DNA from: Solirubrobacteraceae bacterium
GTDB taxonomy: Bacteria > Actinomycetota > Thermoleophilia > Solirubrobacterales > Solirubrobacteraceae
Assembly: GCA_030690545.1 (NCBI GenBank)
Contig: JAUYGN010000005.1
Span: 1 to 36,376, forward strand
DNA length: 36,376 bases
Reading direction: 5' to 3'
The stretch's first letter is position 1. Each line of letters begins with the position of its first letter. This document shows positions 15,710 through 23,559 of the stretch, in pieces. The notes beneath the pieces are model-generated. The model was given only the letters and a program-made list of their open reading frames with translations, had not been told where the DNA came from and did not search any database. Made by a program: the position numbers and the translations under genes.

Positions 15710-17241
15710 TCAGCGCACGCGCACGAAGACCGGTTTGGAGTTGCCGCTGGCGAATGGGTACAGCGGGCTCGCGACCCGGACGCGGAACGCGTACCGGCGC
15801 CCGCTACCGGAGGACCTGAAGCGGTAGGTCCAGCGGAACGTGCCGCGGCGCGCCGTCCTGACGTCGTCGATCGTGCGCCAGCGACGACCGTCTTGCGCTT
15901 GGATCTTCACCTCGATGCCTTCGCGCGGCAGCAGGCGCAGGCGCCCGGTGAGGGTGATCGGGCGCGCCGGGCGCACCGACCGCGGGGTGACCTGCGCTGA
16001 CACGAGCGCCCGCACGACGGTGCGCAGGCTCGCGCGCGTCGCCGGCGCGTCGTCGCCGCTGAACGCGGTGTAGGCGACGGTGACCGTGCGCGAGGGCCCA
16101 CGTCCGAGCTTGCGCGAGAACGTCCCGTTCGCCGCCGTCTGCACGGTCGCAGCCTGCGTCGTCCGCGCGCCCGCGGCCTGGCGGCGCTGGTGCACGACGA
16201 TCGTCGCGGCGGAGATCGGCCTGCCGGCGGCGTTGACGAGTCTGCCGCGAATCGTCGGCTGCGAGCCGTAGCGCAGCGTCCGGGAGCGCGCGTTCGTCGT
16301 GGCGTGGCGCACGGTCAGCTTGGCGCGCCGGTCGGGGTTGGCGCCGTTCGGTGAGCCCGCGGGCGGACCGTTGGCGATCGTGATCGCGCCGAGCGATCGC
16401 GTGACCGCGTTGTTGGCCGCGTCGCGCACCGTGAGCCGCAGCTCGTGCGGGCCGTCGGGCGCCTTCGTCGTGTCGACCGCCAGCAGCTGACCGGGGCGGC
16501 TGCGTTGGCACGCCGACCAGTCGTCGTGCGCGCAGGGGTAGGCGATCGTCCCGACGACGGTCGAGCCGAGCTCGGCCGTCGCGCTCGCCACGCCGGAGTC
16601 CGCGTCGGCGGCGTCGAACGCGATGTTCTGCGCGCCGGAGACGACGCGCGCACCGGCCAGCGTGCCGCCGGTGACCGTCAGCGCCGGGGGCGCCGACTCG
16701 TCGAGATGGAGCCGATTCTTGTGAACCATGAGCGGAAGCTCGTCGCGAAGTTGCACGCCGAGGACGGACCGGGGGCCGCGCAGTACGTGACCCAGGTCAG
16801 CTCCCTGGACCCGGCCGGCAGCACCGTCTCGTACTCGGGGGCGGCGGGCGAGACGACATTGTGGACTTGACGTCCGGTCGCATCGAAGAGGCTCAGGAAT
16901 GCTTGGCCCTGCGTTGTCGCCGGCGCCGAGTACGACGTCTGGACGCGCCTGATCTCGATGTTCGGGCGGTCGGCTGGGATCGTCAGCTGCATGACCGCGG
17001 ACGTGTTGTGGGCGAGCGCCGCTCCCGGCACCTGCTGGCCGAGCGAGCCCCCGCGGCCGCAGGTGTTCGACGTCACGCCGGTGAGCATTCCGAATGCGCT
17101 CGCACCGGCGTTCGTGTCCCAGTTGCGGCAATGGTCGACGACATACGGATCGGCGGACGCCGCCGACGGGGCGACGGCGAGCAGGCTCGCAGCGCAGGCG
17201 GCAGCGATCACCGTGCGTAGCGACAGGGATTCGGGGATCAT
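15710..17241 (-). pseudogene. Secreted beta-sandwich surface protein, interrupted by one frameshift
   Basis: The first frame starts at ATG 17241 (signal peptide ending near SAASADP, GAGGAG upstream) and runs through CNFATSFRS, then goes out of frame near 16730. The second frame continues as MVHKNRLHLDESAPPALTV to the TGA at 15710. The span of 1532 bases is one short of 511 codons, so a single missing base explains it. The mature part has a Cys-containing jelly-roll-like domain, an Ig-like segment (SATAELGS...VDTTKAPDGPHELRLTVRDAANN), then a C-terminal RGRLVN / TAANGTFSRKL / LTGRLRLLPREG beta domain. It is a full-length paralog of the gene at 34277-35914. Function is unknown, probably at the cell surface. 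The break is real or a one-base sequence error. Confidence 0.75.
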
Positions 17242-17263
17242 CGTTTCGGCGCTCCTCGGCTAT

Positions 17264-17278
17264 GAACAGGGACGGTTC
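17264..17278 (-). repeat. GAACCGTCC-type short repeat, second copy
   Basis: On the minus strand this reads GAACCGTCCCTGTTC, one base different from 7225-7239, and lies 22 bases before the secreted-protein ATG at 17241. Confidence 0.35.
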
Positions 17279-17386
17279 GGCTGCGACGTCTACCGAGTCA
17301 GGCGGGGCTCGGTCGGCGGACCCTCAGCGATGTGCGCGATTCCCCGTCGGCCACCGGCCGCAGTATGCAGGCGGGCACGCGGTGCT

Positions 17387-18583
17387 TCAATCGCCGACGC
17401 GGCGCACCCGCAGGGCGAGCTCGAGCTCGAAGCGTGCCTCGGGGTCGTCGAGCGCGTCGCCGAAGGCATCGCGCAGCTGGTTGAGCCGGTAGCGCACGGT
17501 CTGCGGATGGATCTCCAGCGCGCGCGCGGTCTCGTCGACGCGTCCCTGGCAGTCGAGCCATGCGCGCAGGGTCGCCGCCAGCCGCGCGCGGGCGCCGGGT
17601 CGCAGCTCGGCGAGCGCCGCCAGGCGCGCCTCGGCGAACTCGCCGGCGAGCACGGGGTCGGCCTGCAGCACGAGCGCTGCGGCATGCTCGTCGGCGACGA
17701 CGAGCCCGTCTCCGGACAGCAGGCCGGCGGCGCGCATGTCCAGCGCCCGCCGTGCGCGCTCGGCGCTGCGCGGCCCGCCGGCGAGGGCGACCGTCGGACC
17801 GAGCGCGGCGGGCAGGTCGGCGACCGCCTGCAGCAGCTGTGCGCGGCGCTGCGGCGGGCTCGGGTCCGGGATGAACGCCAGCACGCGGGAGACGCGCGAG
17901 TCGACCGTGCCGAGCGTGCCGTCGGTGCGCTCCAGCGGAGCCGCGACGGCACCCGACCCGAGCCGGCTCGCCAGCCGCTCGGCGTCGATCCCCTCGGTGA
18001 CGAGCGCGGCGATCCGCGCCGGTGTCCGCCAGCCCGCGCGGACGGCCGCGGCGCGGACGTCCTCGGCTGACGCCGGTGGCTCGGCGGCGAGCAGGAACAC
18101 GAGCCGCGCTCGGCGGCGCTGGCGCTCGCCGGCGGCGGCCGATTGCTCGGCGGCGTAGCCTTCGATCGACTCGCCGGAGATCGTGTCGATGTAGGCGAAG
18201 ATCGCCTCGCCGAGGCGGTACAGGATCGGGGGGTCGAGATCGGCACGCACGCCGGCCTCGACGAATCGGCGCCAGGCGATCTGCGCGCCGACCCGATACG
18301 CCGCGAGCAGCGCGTTGAGCGTGCGGCCCTCGCGCATCTCCAGTCGTCCGAGCTCGAAGTAGATGCGCTGGTCGCGCTCGCTGACCGCGGTCGGCGCCTC
18401 GATCGAGCTCACGAAGCGCCGCAGCGCGCGCTCGGTGCCGTAGCGCAGGGTGACCCCGAGGCGCCCCTCCAGCGGCCGCGAGTAGTCCGGCACCTCGTGG
18501 CCGATCGCGCGGATCGTCTCGGCGGCGAGATCGGGCAGAACCGGGCGCAAGATCGCCGCGACCTCGGGCGGGATGCCATCCAT
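17387..18583 (-). CDS. PucR/CdaR-family transcriptional regulator
   Basis: A 398-aa protein. The N-terminal part (EVAAILRPVLPDLAAETIRAI, to about residue 150) resembles the RsbRD N-terminal helical domain often joined to PucR proteins. The middle is a degenerate GGDEF-like/CdaR domain. The C-terminus is the PucR helix-turn-helix (HTH_30): CQGRVDETARALEIHPQTVRYRLNQLR. Such proteins respond to metabolites and commonly control a neighbouring divergent gene. Here that is the fatty-acid desaturase across an 84-base AT-richer gap, so control of membrane desaturation is a reasonable inference. The ATG at 18583 is supported by TAGGTT 8 bases upstream on the minus strand. Confidence 0.88.
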   Translation of the reverse strand: MDGIPPEVAAILRPVLPDLAAETIRAIGHEVPDYSRPLEGRLGVTLRYGTERALRRFVSSIEAPTAVSERDQRIYFELGRLEMREGRTLNALLAAYRVGAQIAWRRFVEAGVRADLDPPILYRLGEAIFAYIDTISGESIEGYAAEQSAAAGERQRRRARLVFLLAAEPPASAEDVRAAAVRAGWRTPARIAALVTEGIDAERLASRLGSGAVAAPLERTDGTLGTVDSRVSRVLAFIPDPSPPQRRAQLLQAVADLPAALGPTVALAGGPRSAERARRALDMRAAGLLSGDGLVVADEHAAALVLQADPVLAGEFAEARLAALAELRPGARARLAATLRAWLDCQGRVDETARALEIHPQTVRYRLNQLRDAFGDALDDPEARFELELALRVRRVGD

Positions 18584-18667
18584 TTGCGCACAACCTACAG
18601 ATTTTGCCGCCAAGATCCACAGAAACCCGACAAGAAAGCCAGAACCTCAGTCCGTACCCTCAAACCC
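18584..18667. promoter_or_regulatory. Divergent pucR-type / desaturase promoter region
   Basis: An 84-base gap noticeably richer in A/T than its surroundings. It holds two outward TANNNT hexamers: TAGGTT on the minus strand (18597-18592, 8 bases before the regulator ATG) and TACCCT on the plus strand (18655-18660, 7 bases before the desaturase ATG). Both genes are therefore predicted to be leaderless. A regulator site probably lies between them. Confidence 0.5.
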
Positions 18668-19573
18668 ATGCCAACTCTTCAGCGCTACACCAATCTCGGC
18701 GCCGTGGTCCTCCCGTTCGTCGCGTTCCTGCTCGCGATCGTCCTGCTGTGGAACAAGGCCGTCGGACCGATTGATCTGGCGATCCTGGTCGTCATGTACA
18801 CGGTCACGGGCCTCGGGATCACGGTCGGCTACCACCGCCTGCTCACGCACCGCGCGTTTCAGACGAGCAAGCCGGTCGAGTACGCCTTCGCGATCGCCGG
18901 GTCGATGGCCGTCGAGGGTCCGCCGATCGCCTGGGTCGCCGATCACCGCCTGCACCACGCCCACACCGACGAGGAGGGCGATCCGCACAGCCCCCACCTC
19001 GGCGACGGAGCCGGTTGGAAGGGCCTCTGGCATGCGCACAGCGGTTGGCTGATGAAGACGCAGGGCTCGGCCGAGTTTCGCAAGTACGCGCCCGACCTCT
19101 GCGAGGACAAGGGCATGCGCTGGATCAGCCGCCACTTCCTGTGGTTCGTCGGGCTCAGCCTGCTGATCCCGTTCGTGGCCGGCTTCGTCCTGCACGGCTT
19201 CTCGCTGACGGCAGCCCTCTGGACGCTGCTGTGGGCCGGCTTCGTGCGGATCTTCTTCATCCACCACGTGACGTGGTCGATCAACTCCGTCTGCCACTAC
19301 TTCGGTCGCCGGCGCTTCGACGTCGAGGACAAGTCGACGAACGTCGCCTGGCTTGCGATCCCGACGTTCGGCGAGTCCTGGCACCACAACCACCACGCCT
19401 TCCCGCGCTCGGCGCGGCAGGGGCTCGGCCGCTTCGAGATCGACCTCTCGGCGATGGTGATCTGGGCGCTGGAGAAGGTCGGGATCGCGCGCAACGTCGT
19501 GCGGATCACGCCCGAGCGCCAGCGCGAGAAGCTGATGGCCGCGAAGGCCGCTGACGCAGCGTCGGCCGCCTGA
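18668..19573 (+). CDS. Acyl-CoA/fatty acid delta-9 desaturase
   Basis: A 301-aa membrane di-iron desaturase. The three histidine boxes are present: HRLLTH (56-61), HRLHHAHTD (93-101) and HHNHHAFP in the last third. Four hydrophobic stretches fit two hairpin pairs in the membrane, with the boxes on the cytosolic side. It introduces a cis double bond into long-chain acyl chains using oxygen and an electron donor. No ferredoxin or reductase gene is adjacent. The ATG at 18668 is supported by TACCCT at 18655. It is divergent from, and probably controlled by, the PucR-type regulator. Unsaturated acyl groups could feed the wax-ester/TAG genes 5 kb away. Confidence 0.92.
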   Translation: MPTLQRYTNLGAVVLPFVAFLLAIVLLWNKAVGPIDLAILVVMYTVTGLGITVGYHRLLTHRAFQTSKPVEYAFAIAGSMAVEGPPIAWVADHRLHHAHTDEEGDPHSPHLGDGAGWKGLWHAHSGWLMKTQGSAEFRKYAPDLCEDKGMRWISRHFLWFVGLSLLIPFVAGFVLHGFSLTAALWTLLWAGFVRIFFIHHVTWSINSVCHYFGRRRFDVEDKSTNVAWLAIPTFGESWHHNHHAFPRSARQGLGRFEIDLSAMVIWALEKVGIARNVVRITPERQREKLMAAKAADAASAA

Positions 19574-19622
19574 GGCCGGCGCGGCGGGCTCACACGTCCG
19601 TCGCCTGACCTCCCGCCGGCGG

Positions 19623-19628
19623 TAGCGT
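19623..19628 (+). promoter_or_regulatory. Leaderless -10 element (TAGCGT)
   Basis: TAGCGT ends 7 bases before ATG 19636, supporting that small gene and its start. Confidence 0.45.
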
Positions 19629-19635
19629 TGCCGGC

Positions 19636-19914
19636 ATGGACGCAGGCGGCGACGGTGGTGAGCAGCTCGAGCTGACGCTCGGCCCGCTGTATCACGTCGT
19701 CGTCGACGACCGCGTCAGCGGGTCGCTCACCGGCCGGCCGGCGCGCGGCTACCGCTCGCCGCCGCAAGAGCTCGACGCCGCGCGCTGCCTCGCCGCGCTG
19801 CTGCTGGACCGCAGCGGCGAGCTCGTCGGCGACGGTCCCTGGCGCCGCCCGCTGGCCGGAGGGCAACGCCACGTCGCGATCGTGCTCGCCGCGCCCGGGC
19901 AGCTCGGTGGCTGA
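19636..19914 (+). CDS. Hypothetical protein, 92 aa
   Basis: I do not recognise the family. It has an acidic N-terminus, a short beta-like core (LTLGPLYHVVVDDRV), a Pro/Arg segment and a possible helix (LDAARCLAALLL). It ends with a second beta-like stretch (RHVAIVLAAPGQLGG). No signal or membrane helix is evident. The TAGCGT hexamer 7 bases upstream of the ATG supports it being a real transcribed gene. Confidence 0.5.
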   Translation: MDAGGDGGEQLELTLGPLYHVVVDDRVSGSLTGRPARGYRSPPQELDAARCLAALLLDRSGELVGDGPWRRPLAGGQRHVAIVLAAPGQLGG

Positions 19915-19987
19915 CCGTCGAGCGCGGCCGCGCAGCGCGCTGGCGCACCCGCCCTGCGCCATCGCGCCCCAGCTCTCGGTTGCGCGA

Positions 19988-19993
19988 TAGGTT
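19988..19993 (+). promoter_or_regulatory. Leaderless -10 element (TAGGTT) for the alcohol dehydrogenase
   Basis: TAGGTT ends 7 bases before ATG 20001, selecting that start over ATG 20007. Confidence 0.5.
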
Positions 19994-20000
19994 GCGCTGC

Positions 20001-21107
20001 ATGCGGATGCGCGCTGCGGTTCTCGAGCAGTTCGGCCAGCCTCTCGTCGTGCAGGAGCTCGACTTGGAGGAGCCCAAGGCAGGCGAGGTGCTCGTGCGCC
20101 TCGTCGCGTGTGGCGTCTGCCACACCGACATGTACACCGCCTCCGGCGTCGATCCGTCGGGCTACGCGCCGACGGTGCTCGGTCACGAGGGGGCGGGCGT
20201 CGTCGAGGCGGTCGGCGAGGGGGTCGATGCGCTGCAGGTCGGCGATCACGTCGTGACGCTGTTCTCACCGCAGTGCCGCGAGTGCGTGCACTGCGTCAGC
20301 CCGAAGACGAACATCTGCCTGGCGATCCGCGACCAGCAGGGCAAGGGCTATCTGCCCGACGGCACGGCGCGGCTGTCGCGCGACGGCGAGCCGATCCGCC
20401 ACTTCATGGGGACCTCGACGTTCGCCGAGTACACGGTCATGCCGCAGATCGCCCTCGCCAAGGTCTCGCCCGAGGCGCCGCTCGATCGCGCCTGCCTGTT
20501 CGCCTGCGGCCTGTCGACCGGGCTCGGCGCGGCGATGTACACGGCGAAGGTCGAGGCCGGCTCGACGGTCGTCGTCTTCGGCGCCGGCATGGTCGGCCTC
20601 GGCGCGGTCGCCGGCGCGCGGCTGCAGGGCGCCGGGCGGATCGTCTGCGTCGACCTCTCCGACGAGCGGCTGGCGATGGCGCGCCATCAGGGCGCGACCG
20701 ACACGCTGGCCGGAGGTCCGGACGCCGTCGAGTCGATCCTCGAGCTGACCGGCGGCGTCGGCGCCGACTACACGATCGAGGCGACCGGCCTCGTCGCCGT
20801 CATGCGCCAGGCCGTCGAGTCGGCGCGCGTGGGCTGGGGCCTGGCGACGATGTGCGGCGTCGCCGGGAAGGGCGAGACGCTCGACGTGATCCCGCGCTAC
20901 CTGATCACCGGCCGGCGGATCGCGGGATCCTCGTTCGGTGGCGTCAAGGGCCGCGACCAGGTGCCGCTGCTCGTGCAGCGCTACCTCGACGGCGAGATCG
21001 ACGTCGACGCCTTCCTGTCGCACAGGATCACGCTCGACGAGGTCAACGCGGGCTTCGATCTGATGCACGCCCAGGACGGCATCCGCAGCGTGATCGAGTT
21101 CGCGTAG
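20001..21107 (+). CDS. Zinc-dependent alcohol dehydrogenase, class III-like
   Basis: A 368-aa MDR-family dehydrogenase. Catalytic zinc ligands: the Cys of ACGVCHTD, the His of LGHEGAGVVE, and the Cys of FACGLSTG. The structural-zinc lobe CRECVHCVSPKTNIC has the C-x2-C-x2-C-x7-C pattern typical of class III (formaldehyde/thiol-conjugate) dehydrogenases. The NAD fold shows FGAGMVGLG followed by an Asp (VCVDLSDERL), favouring NAD over NADP. It oxidises an alcohol or hemithioacetal; actinobacteria use such enzymes with mycothiol or for other alcohols, and the substrate is not certain. It ends with TAG, after which the same frame stays open for 50 codons (see 21123-21260). Confidence 0.88.
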   Translation: MRMRAAVLEQFGQPLVVQELDLEEPKAGEVLVRLVACGVCHTDMYTASGVDPSGYAPTVLGHEGAGVVEAVGEGVDALQVGDHVVTLFSPQCRECVHCVSPKTNICLAIRDQQGKGYLPDGTARLSRDGEPIRHFMGTSTFAEYTVMPQIALAKVSPEAPLDRACLFACGLSTGLGAAMYTAKVEAGSTVVVFGAGMVGLGAVAGARLQGAGRIVCVDLSDERLAMARHQGATDTLAGGPDAVESILELTGGVGADYTIEATGLVAVMRQAVESARVGWGLATMCGVAGKGETLDVIPRYLITGRRIAGSSFGGVKGRDQVPLLVQRYLDGEIDVDAFLSHRITLDEVNAGFDLMHAQDGIRSVIEFA

Positions 21108-21122
21108 GGCGCCGAGGTCGTC

Positions 21123-21260
21123 GTGCGGTTGCCGGCCGACCTCGGCGCCGCGGCGCGGCGAGCCGTCGACGATGAGGCAGCGCGGCTGCGGGCGTGGCTC
21201 GGCGAGACGCGCGTGACGCTGCGCTTGCGCACGCCGCCGGAGCGCGAGCTGTCGCGCTGA
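21123..21260 (+). other. Short coding-like stretch after the alcohol dehydrogenase
   Basis: The dehydrogenase frame stays open after its TAG and reads GAEVVVRLPADLGAAARRAV, then an Arg/Ala-rich helix with RAWLGETRVTLRLRTPP, to a TGA at 21258-21260. If expressed alone it could start at GTG 21123 (45 aa). The composition looks like a protein C-terminus with a helix and a strand, but I recognise no family. It may be the tail of a gene whose front was lost, or chance in GC-rich DNA. The remaining bases to 21357 show no gene. Confidence 0.25.
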
Positions 21261-21357
21261 TCGTCGCACTGCACCCTCAACCGGTCGATCGCCTCAGGCT
21301 GTGAGGTTCGTCACGGTGGGTGCGGTCGCGGACCCGAGTACGCCATCATGCAGCGCA

Positions 21358-22248
21358 ATGGCCCCCGTCGAGATCAGCGGTCTCTCCAAGCGCTTCAGCG
21401 GCGTGCTCGCCGTCAACGACCTGAGCTTCGAGATCGAGGCCGGCCGCGTGACCGGCTTCCTCGGGCCCAACGGGGCCGGCAAGAGCACGACGCTGCGCGC
21501 GCTGCTGGGCCTGATCCGCCCGACGGCCGGTACCGCGACGTTCGGTGGTCGCCGCTACGAGGAGCTCGAGCGACCGAGCACGCAGGTCGGCGCCGTGCTC
21601 GAGGACGCCTCCTTTCATCCCGGCCGCACCGCGCGCAACCACCTGCGCGTGCTGGCGGCGACCGGTGACCACGCGTTCGAGCGCGTCGACGCCGTGCTCG
21701 CCGACGTCGGCCTGAGCGATGCCGCCGACCGCCGTGTCGGCGGCTACTCGATGGGCATGAAGCAGCGCCTGGGCATCGCCGCGGCGCTGCTCGGCGATCC
21801 CGAGGTGCTGATCCTCGACGAGCCGACGAACGGCCTCGACCCACCGGGCATCGCCTGGATGCGTGGCCTCGTGCGCGAGCAGGCCGAGCGCGGTCGCGCG
21901 GTGCTGATCTCCAGCCACCTGCTCGCCGAGGTCGCCCAGTCCGTCGACGACGTCGTCGTCATCTCCCACGGCGAGCTGCGCGCCCGCGGCACGCTCGAGG
22001 ACGTGCTCGGCGGCGACGAGGGGCTCGTGACCGTCGTCCGCGCGCAGGACGACGACCGGCTCGCACGAGCGCTGCAGGACGCTGGGCATCCCGTTCAGCG
22101 CAGCGGCGACGGGCTGCTCGTCCCCGGCGTGAGCCCTGAAGAGGTCGGCGTCGTCGCCGGCGACGCGGGCGTCTACCTCGTCGGCCTCGCGCCCCAGGTG
22201 CGCTCGCTCGAGCAGGCGTTCTTCGCGCTGACGGGGGACAAGGGATGA
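21358..22248 (+). CDS. ABC transporter ATP-binding protein (ABC-2 exporter type)
   Basis: A 296-aa ATPase. Walker A GPNGAGKST, signature GGYSMGMKQRL, Walker B VLILDEPTNGLD and the H-loop SSHLL are all intact. The sequence after Walker B (PPGIAWMRGLVREQ) and the C-terminal 80-residue extension match the bacitracin/lantibiotic-type ABC-A exporters. It pairs with the permease encoded next, whose ATG overlaps this stop (ATGA at 22245-22248). It would power export of a lipid, peptide or antibiotic. The ATG at 21358 is chosen; a GTG at 21301 would add 19 residues of atypical sequence. Confidence 0.92.
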   Translation: MAPVEISGLSKRFSGVLAVNDLSFEIEAGRVTGFLGPNGAGKSTTLRALLGLIRPTAGTATFGGRRYEELERPSTQVGAVLEDASFHPGRTARNHLRVLAATGDHAFERVDAVLADVGLSDAADRRVGGYSMGMKQRLGIAAALLGDPEVLILDEPTNGLDPPGIAWMRGLVREQAERGRAVLISSHLLAEVAQSVDDVVVISHGELRARGTLEDVLGGDEGLVTVVRAQDDDRLARALQDAGHPVQRSGDGLLVPGVSPEEVGVVAGDAGVYLVGLAPQVRSLEQAFFALTGDKG

Positions 22249-22985
22249 CCTCGCTGCTGCGCGCGGAGCTGCTGAAGCTGCGCACGACGCGGACCTTCGC
22301 CGCGCTCGTCGCCGCGGCGCTCGTGCTGTCGCTGCTCGTCGTCGTCCTGACCGGCCTGCTGTCCGACGACTGGACCGAGGAGAACACGCGCGGCCTCTTC
22401 GCCGCCGACTTCACGGGCCTGTTCATCATGCTGCTCGGCATCATCGGGATGGCCGGCGAATGGCGCCACCGGACGATCACCGGCACGTTCCTGGCGGCGC
22501 CCAACCGCGTCCGCCTGCTCGCGGCCAAGGGGCTGTCCTACGCGGTCGCCGGCGTCGTGCTGTCGCTGATCGTCACGGTCACGATCATGGTCGTCGGCAC
22601 GGTGATCCTCGCGTCGCGCGGGATCGACACGCTGTCGCTGGCGACGCTGCTCGACGTCCTCTGGCGCAACCTGCTCGTCTCGGCGCTCGTCGGCGCGCTC
22701 GGCGTCGGCGTCGGCGCGCTGCTGCGCAACCAGGTCGTCGCGATCATCGGCGTGCTGCTGATCGGCTTCGTCGTAGACCCGGCGCTGTTCGCGCTCGTGC
22801 CCGAGGTGGCCGCCTACAGCCCGACCGGCGGTGCGCCGGGCGGGATCATCGGAATCGACGCGTTCGGCGACACCGACACCGACACGCTGCTCGCGCCGGG
22901 CGTCGCGGTGCTCGTCATGTTCGGCTGGATCGCGGCGTTCTTCGCCGCCGCGGGCGCCCGCCTGCGGGGCGGCGACCTCGTCTGA
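22245..22985 (+). CDS. ABC-2 type permease
   Basis: A 246-aa membrane protein with six hydrophobic helices. The opening MTSLLRAELLKLRTTRTF is the typical cytosolic start of ABC-2 permeases (E-x-L-K-L-R-T-T-R), and GMAGEWRHRTITGTFLAAPNR is the conserved loop after helix 2. It forms the membrane half of the exporter with the preceding ATPase, translated in coupled fashion. The substrate is unknown. A long last loop (PTGGAPGGIIGIDAFGDTD) faces outward. Confidence 0.9.
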   Translation: MTSLLRAELLKLRTTRTFAALVAAALVLSLLVVVLTGLLSDDWTEENTRGLFAADFTGLFIMLLGIIGMAGEWRHRTITGTFLAAPNRVRLLAAKGLSYAVAGVVLSLIVTVTIMVVGTVILASRGIDTLSLATLLDVLWRNLLVSALVGALGVGVGALLRNQVVAIIGVLLIGFVVDPALFALVPEVAAYSPTGGAPGGIIGIDAFGDTDTDTLLAPGVAVLVMFGWIAAFFAAAGARLRGGDLV

Positions 22986-23020
22986 CCGCCGTCCGGGTGG
23001 CGAAGCGCGCCGTGCAGCAG

Positions 23021-23026
23021 TAGCCT
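23021..23026 (+). promoter_or_regulatory. Leaderless -10 element (TAGCCT)
   Basis: TAGCCT ends 8 bases before ATG 23035. Confidence 0.45.
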
Positions 23027-23034
23027 CGCGACGC

Positions 23035-23295
23035 ATGCCGGTGAAGATGAGCGGTCGCTACCCGGAGGGCTCCGACGAGGATCGCGCGCACAAGCTGCTC
23101 ACGCAGCACGACGTCGAGGTCGACCACGTCTACGGCGTCGTCACGCTGGAGTCCGGCCAGGAGGAGATCACCTTCACCTTCAGCGGCCGGGCGCAGACCG
23201 CGTTCGCCGAGCACGAGCGCGTCGTGCACGTGATGGACGGCTGGGACGTGCTGCCGCCCAAGCCGGCCGGCGGGACCTGGCGCGGCGGGTACTGA
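23035..23295 (+). CDS. Hypothetical protein, 86 aa
   Basis: I do not recognise the family. It begins with a charged segment (GRYPEGSDEDRAHKLLTQHDV), followed by strands (VDHVYGVVTLESGQEEITFTF) and an aromatic, Pro-rich end (MDGWDVLPPKPAGGTWRGGY), giving a small alpha/beta protein. No membrane helix. The TAGCCT hexamer 8 bases upstream supports the ATG at 23035; a second ATG lies four codons in. It stands opposite the decayed sugar kinase, whose remnant ends near this gene's 3' end. Confidence 0.55.
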   Translation: MPVKMSGRYPEGSDEDRAHKLLTQHDVEVDHVYGVVTLESGQEEITFTFSGRAQTAFAEHERVVHVMDGWDVLPPKPAGGTWRGGY

Positions 23296-23308
23296 CGCTC
23301 GTCGCCCG

Positions 23309-23476
23309 TCAGGAGAGGTCGGCCGGCCCGAGCGGGCGCCCTGCAGCGCCCGCAGGCACGTGCGGCGGCGACGCGCCGGCCCGCCACCCGGGGTGGCCGC
23401 TCAGCGCGCCGCCGGGGTCCGCGACGAGGTCGTAGAGCGCCTCGCCGGCGACGAGGATCGGGGCACCGTCGCGCAT
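23309..23476 (-). pseudogene. Truncated PfkB-family sugar kinase (fructokinase-like) remnant
   Basis: From ATG 23476 on the minus strand the frame reads MRDGAPILVAGEALYDLVAD then PGGALSGHP, the N-terminal signature of PfkB sugar kinases (ILVxGEALxDL, then a G-x-P-G-G-G-P loop). The following CACCCCGGGTGG has one extra C: removing it gives GHPGGGPA, the expected glycine loop. After that no frame gives a kinase, and the rest (about 250 residues including the catalytic GAGD loop) is missing. The gene is dead, a front fragment of about 30-40 codons. Its promoter and palindrome (23477-23517) are preserved. The lost enzyme would have phosphorylated a ketose or similar sugar. Confidence 0.65.
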
Positions 23477-23478
23477 GT

Positions 23479-23517
23479 CCGGCAGCTTATGCTCGATATC
23501 CGAGCTCAAGCTGCCGG
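23479..23517. promoter_or_regulatory. 39-bp interrupted palindrome overlapping a -10 element
   Basis: CCGGCAGCTTATGCTCG, ATATC, then CGAGCTCAAGCTGCCGG: 17-base arms matching at 15 positions around a 5-base centre. On the minus strand it contains TAAGCT (23489-23484), 7 bases before the kinase-remnant ATG, so a repressor bound here would cover the promoter. It resembles operators of sugar-pathway regulators in size and symmetry; the regulator is unknown. Confidence 0.6.
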
Positions 23518-23559
23518 CCTCGAGGCGCGCGAGCGCGGCCCGCGCATGCGCCCGGCGGT

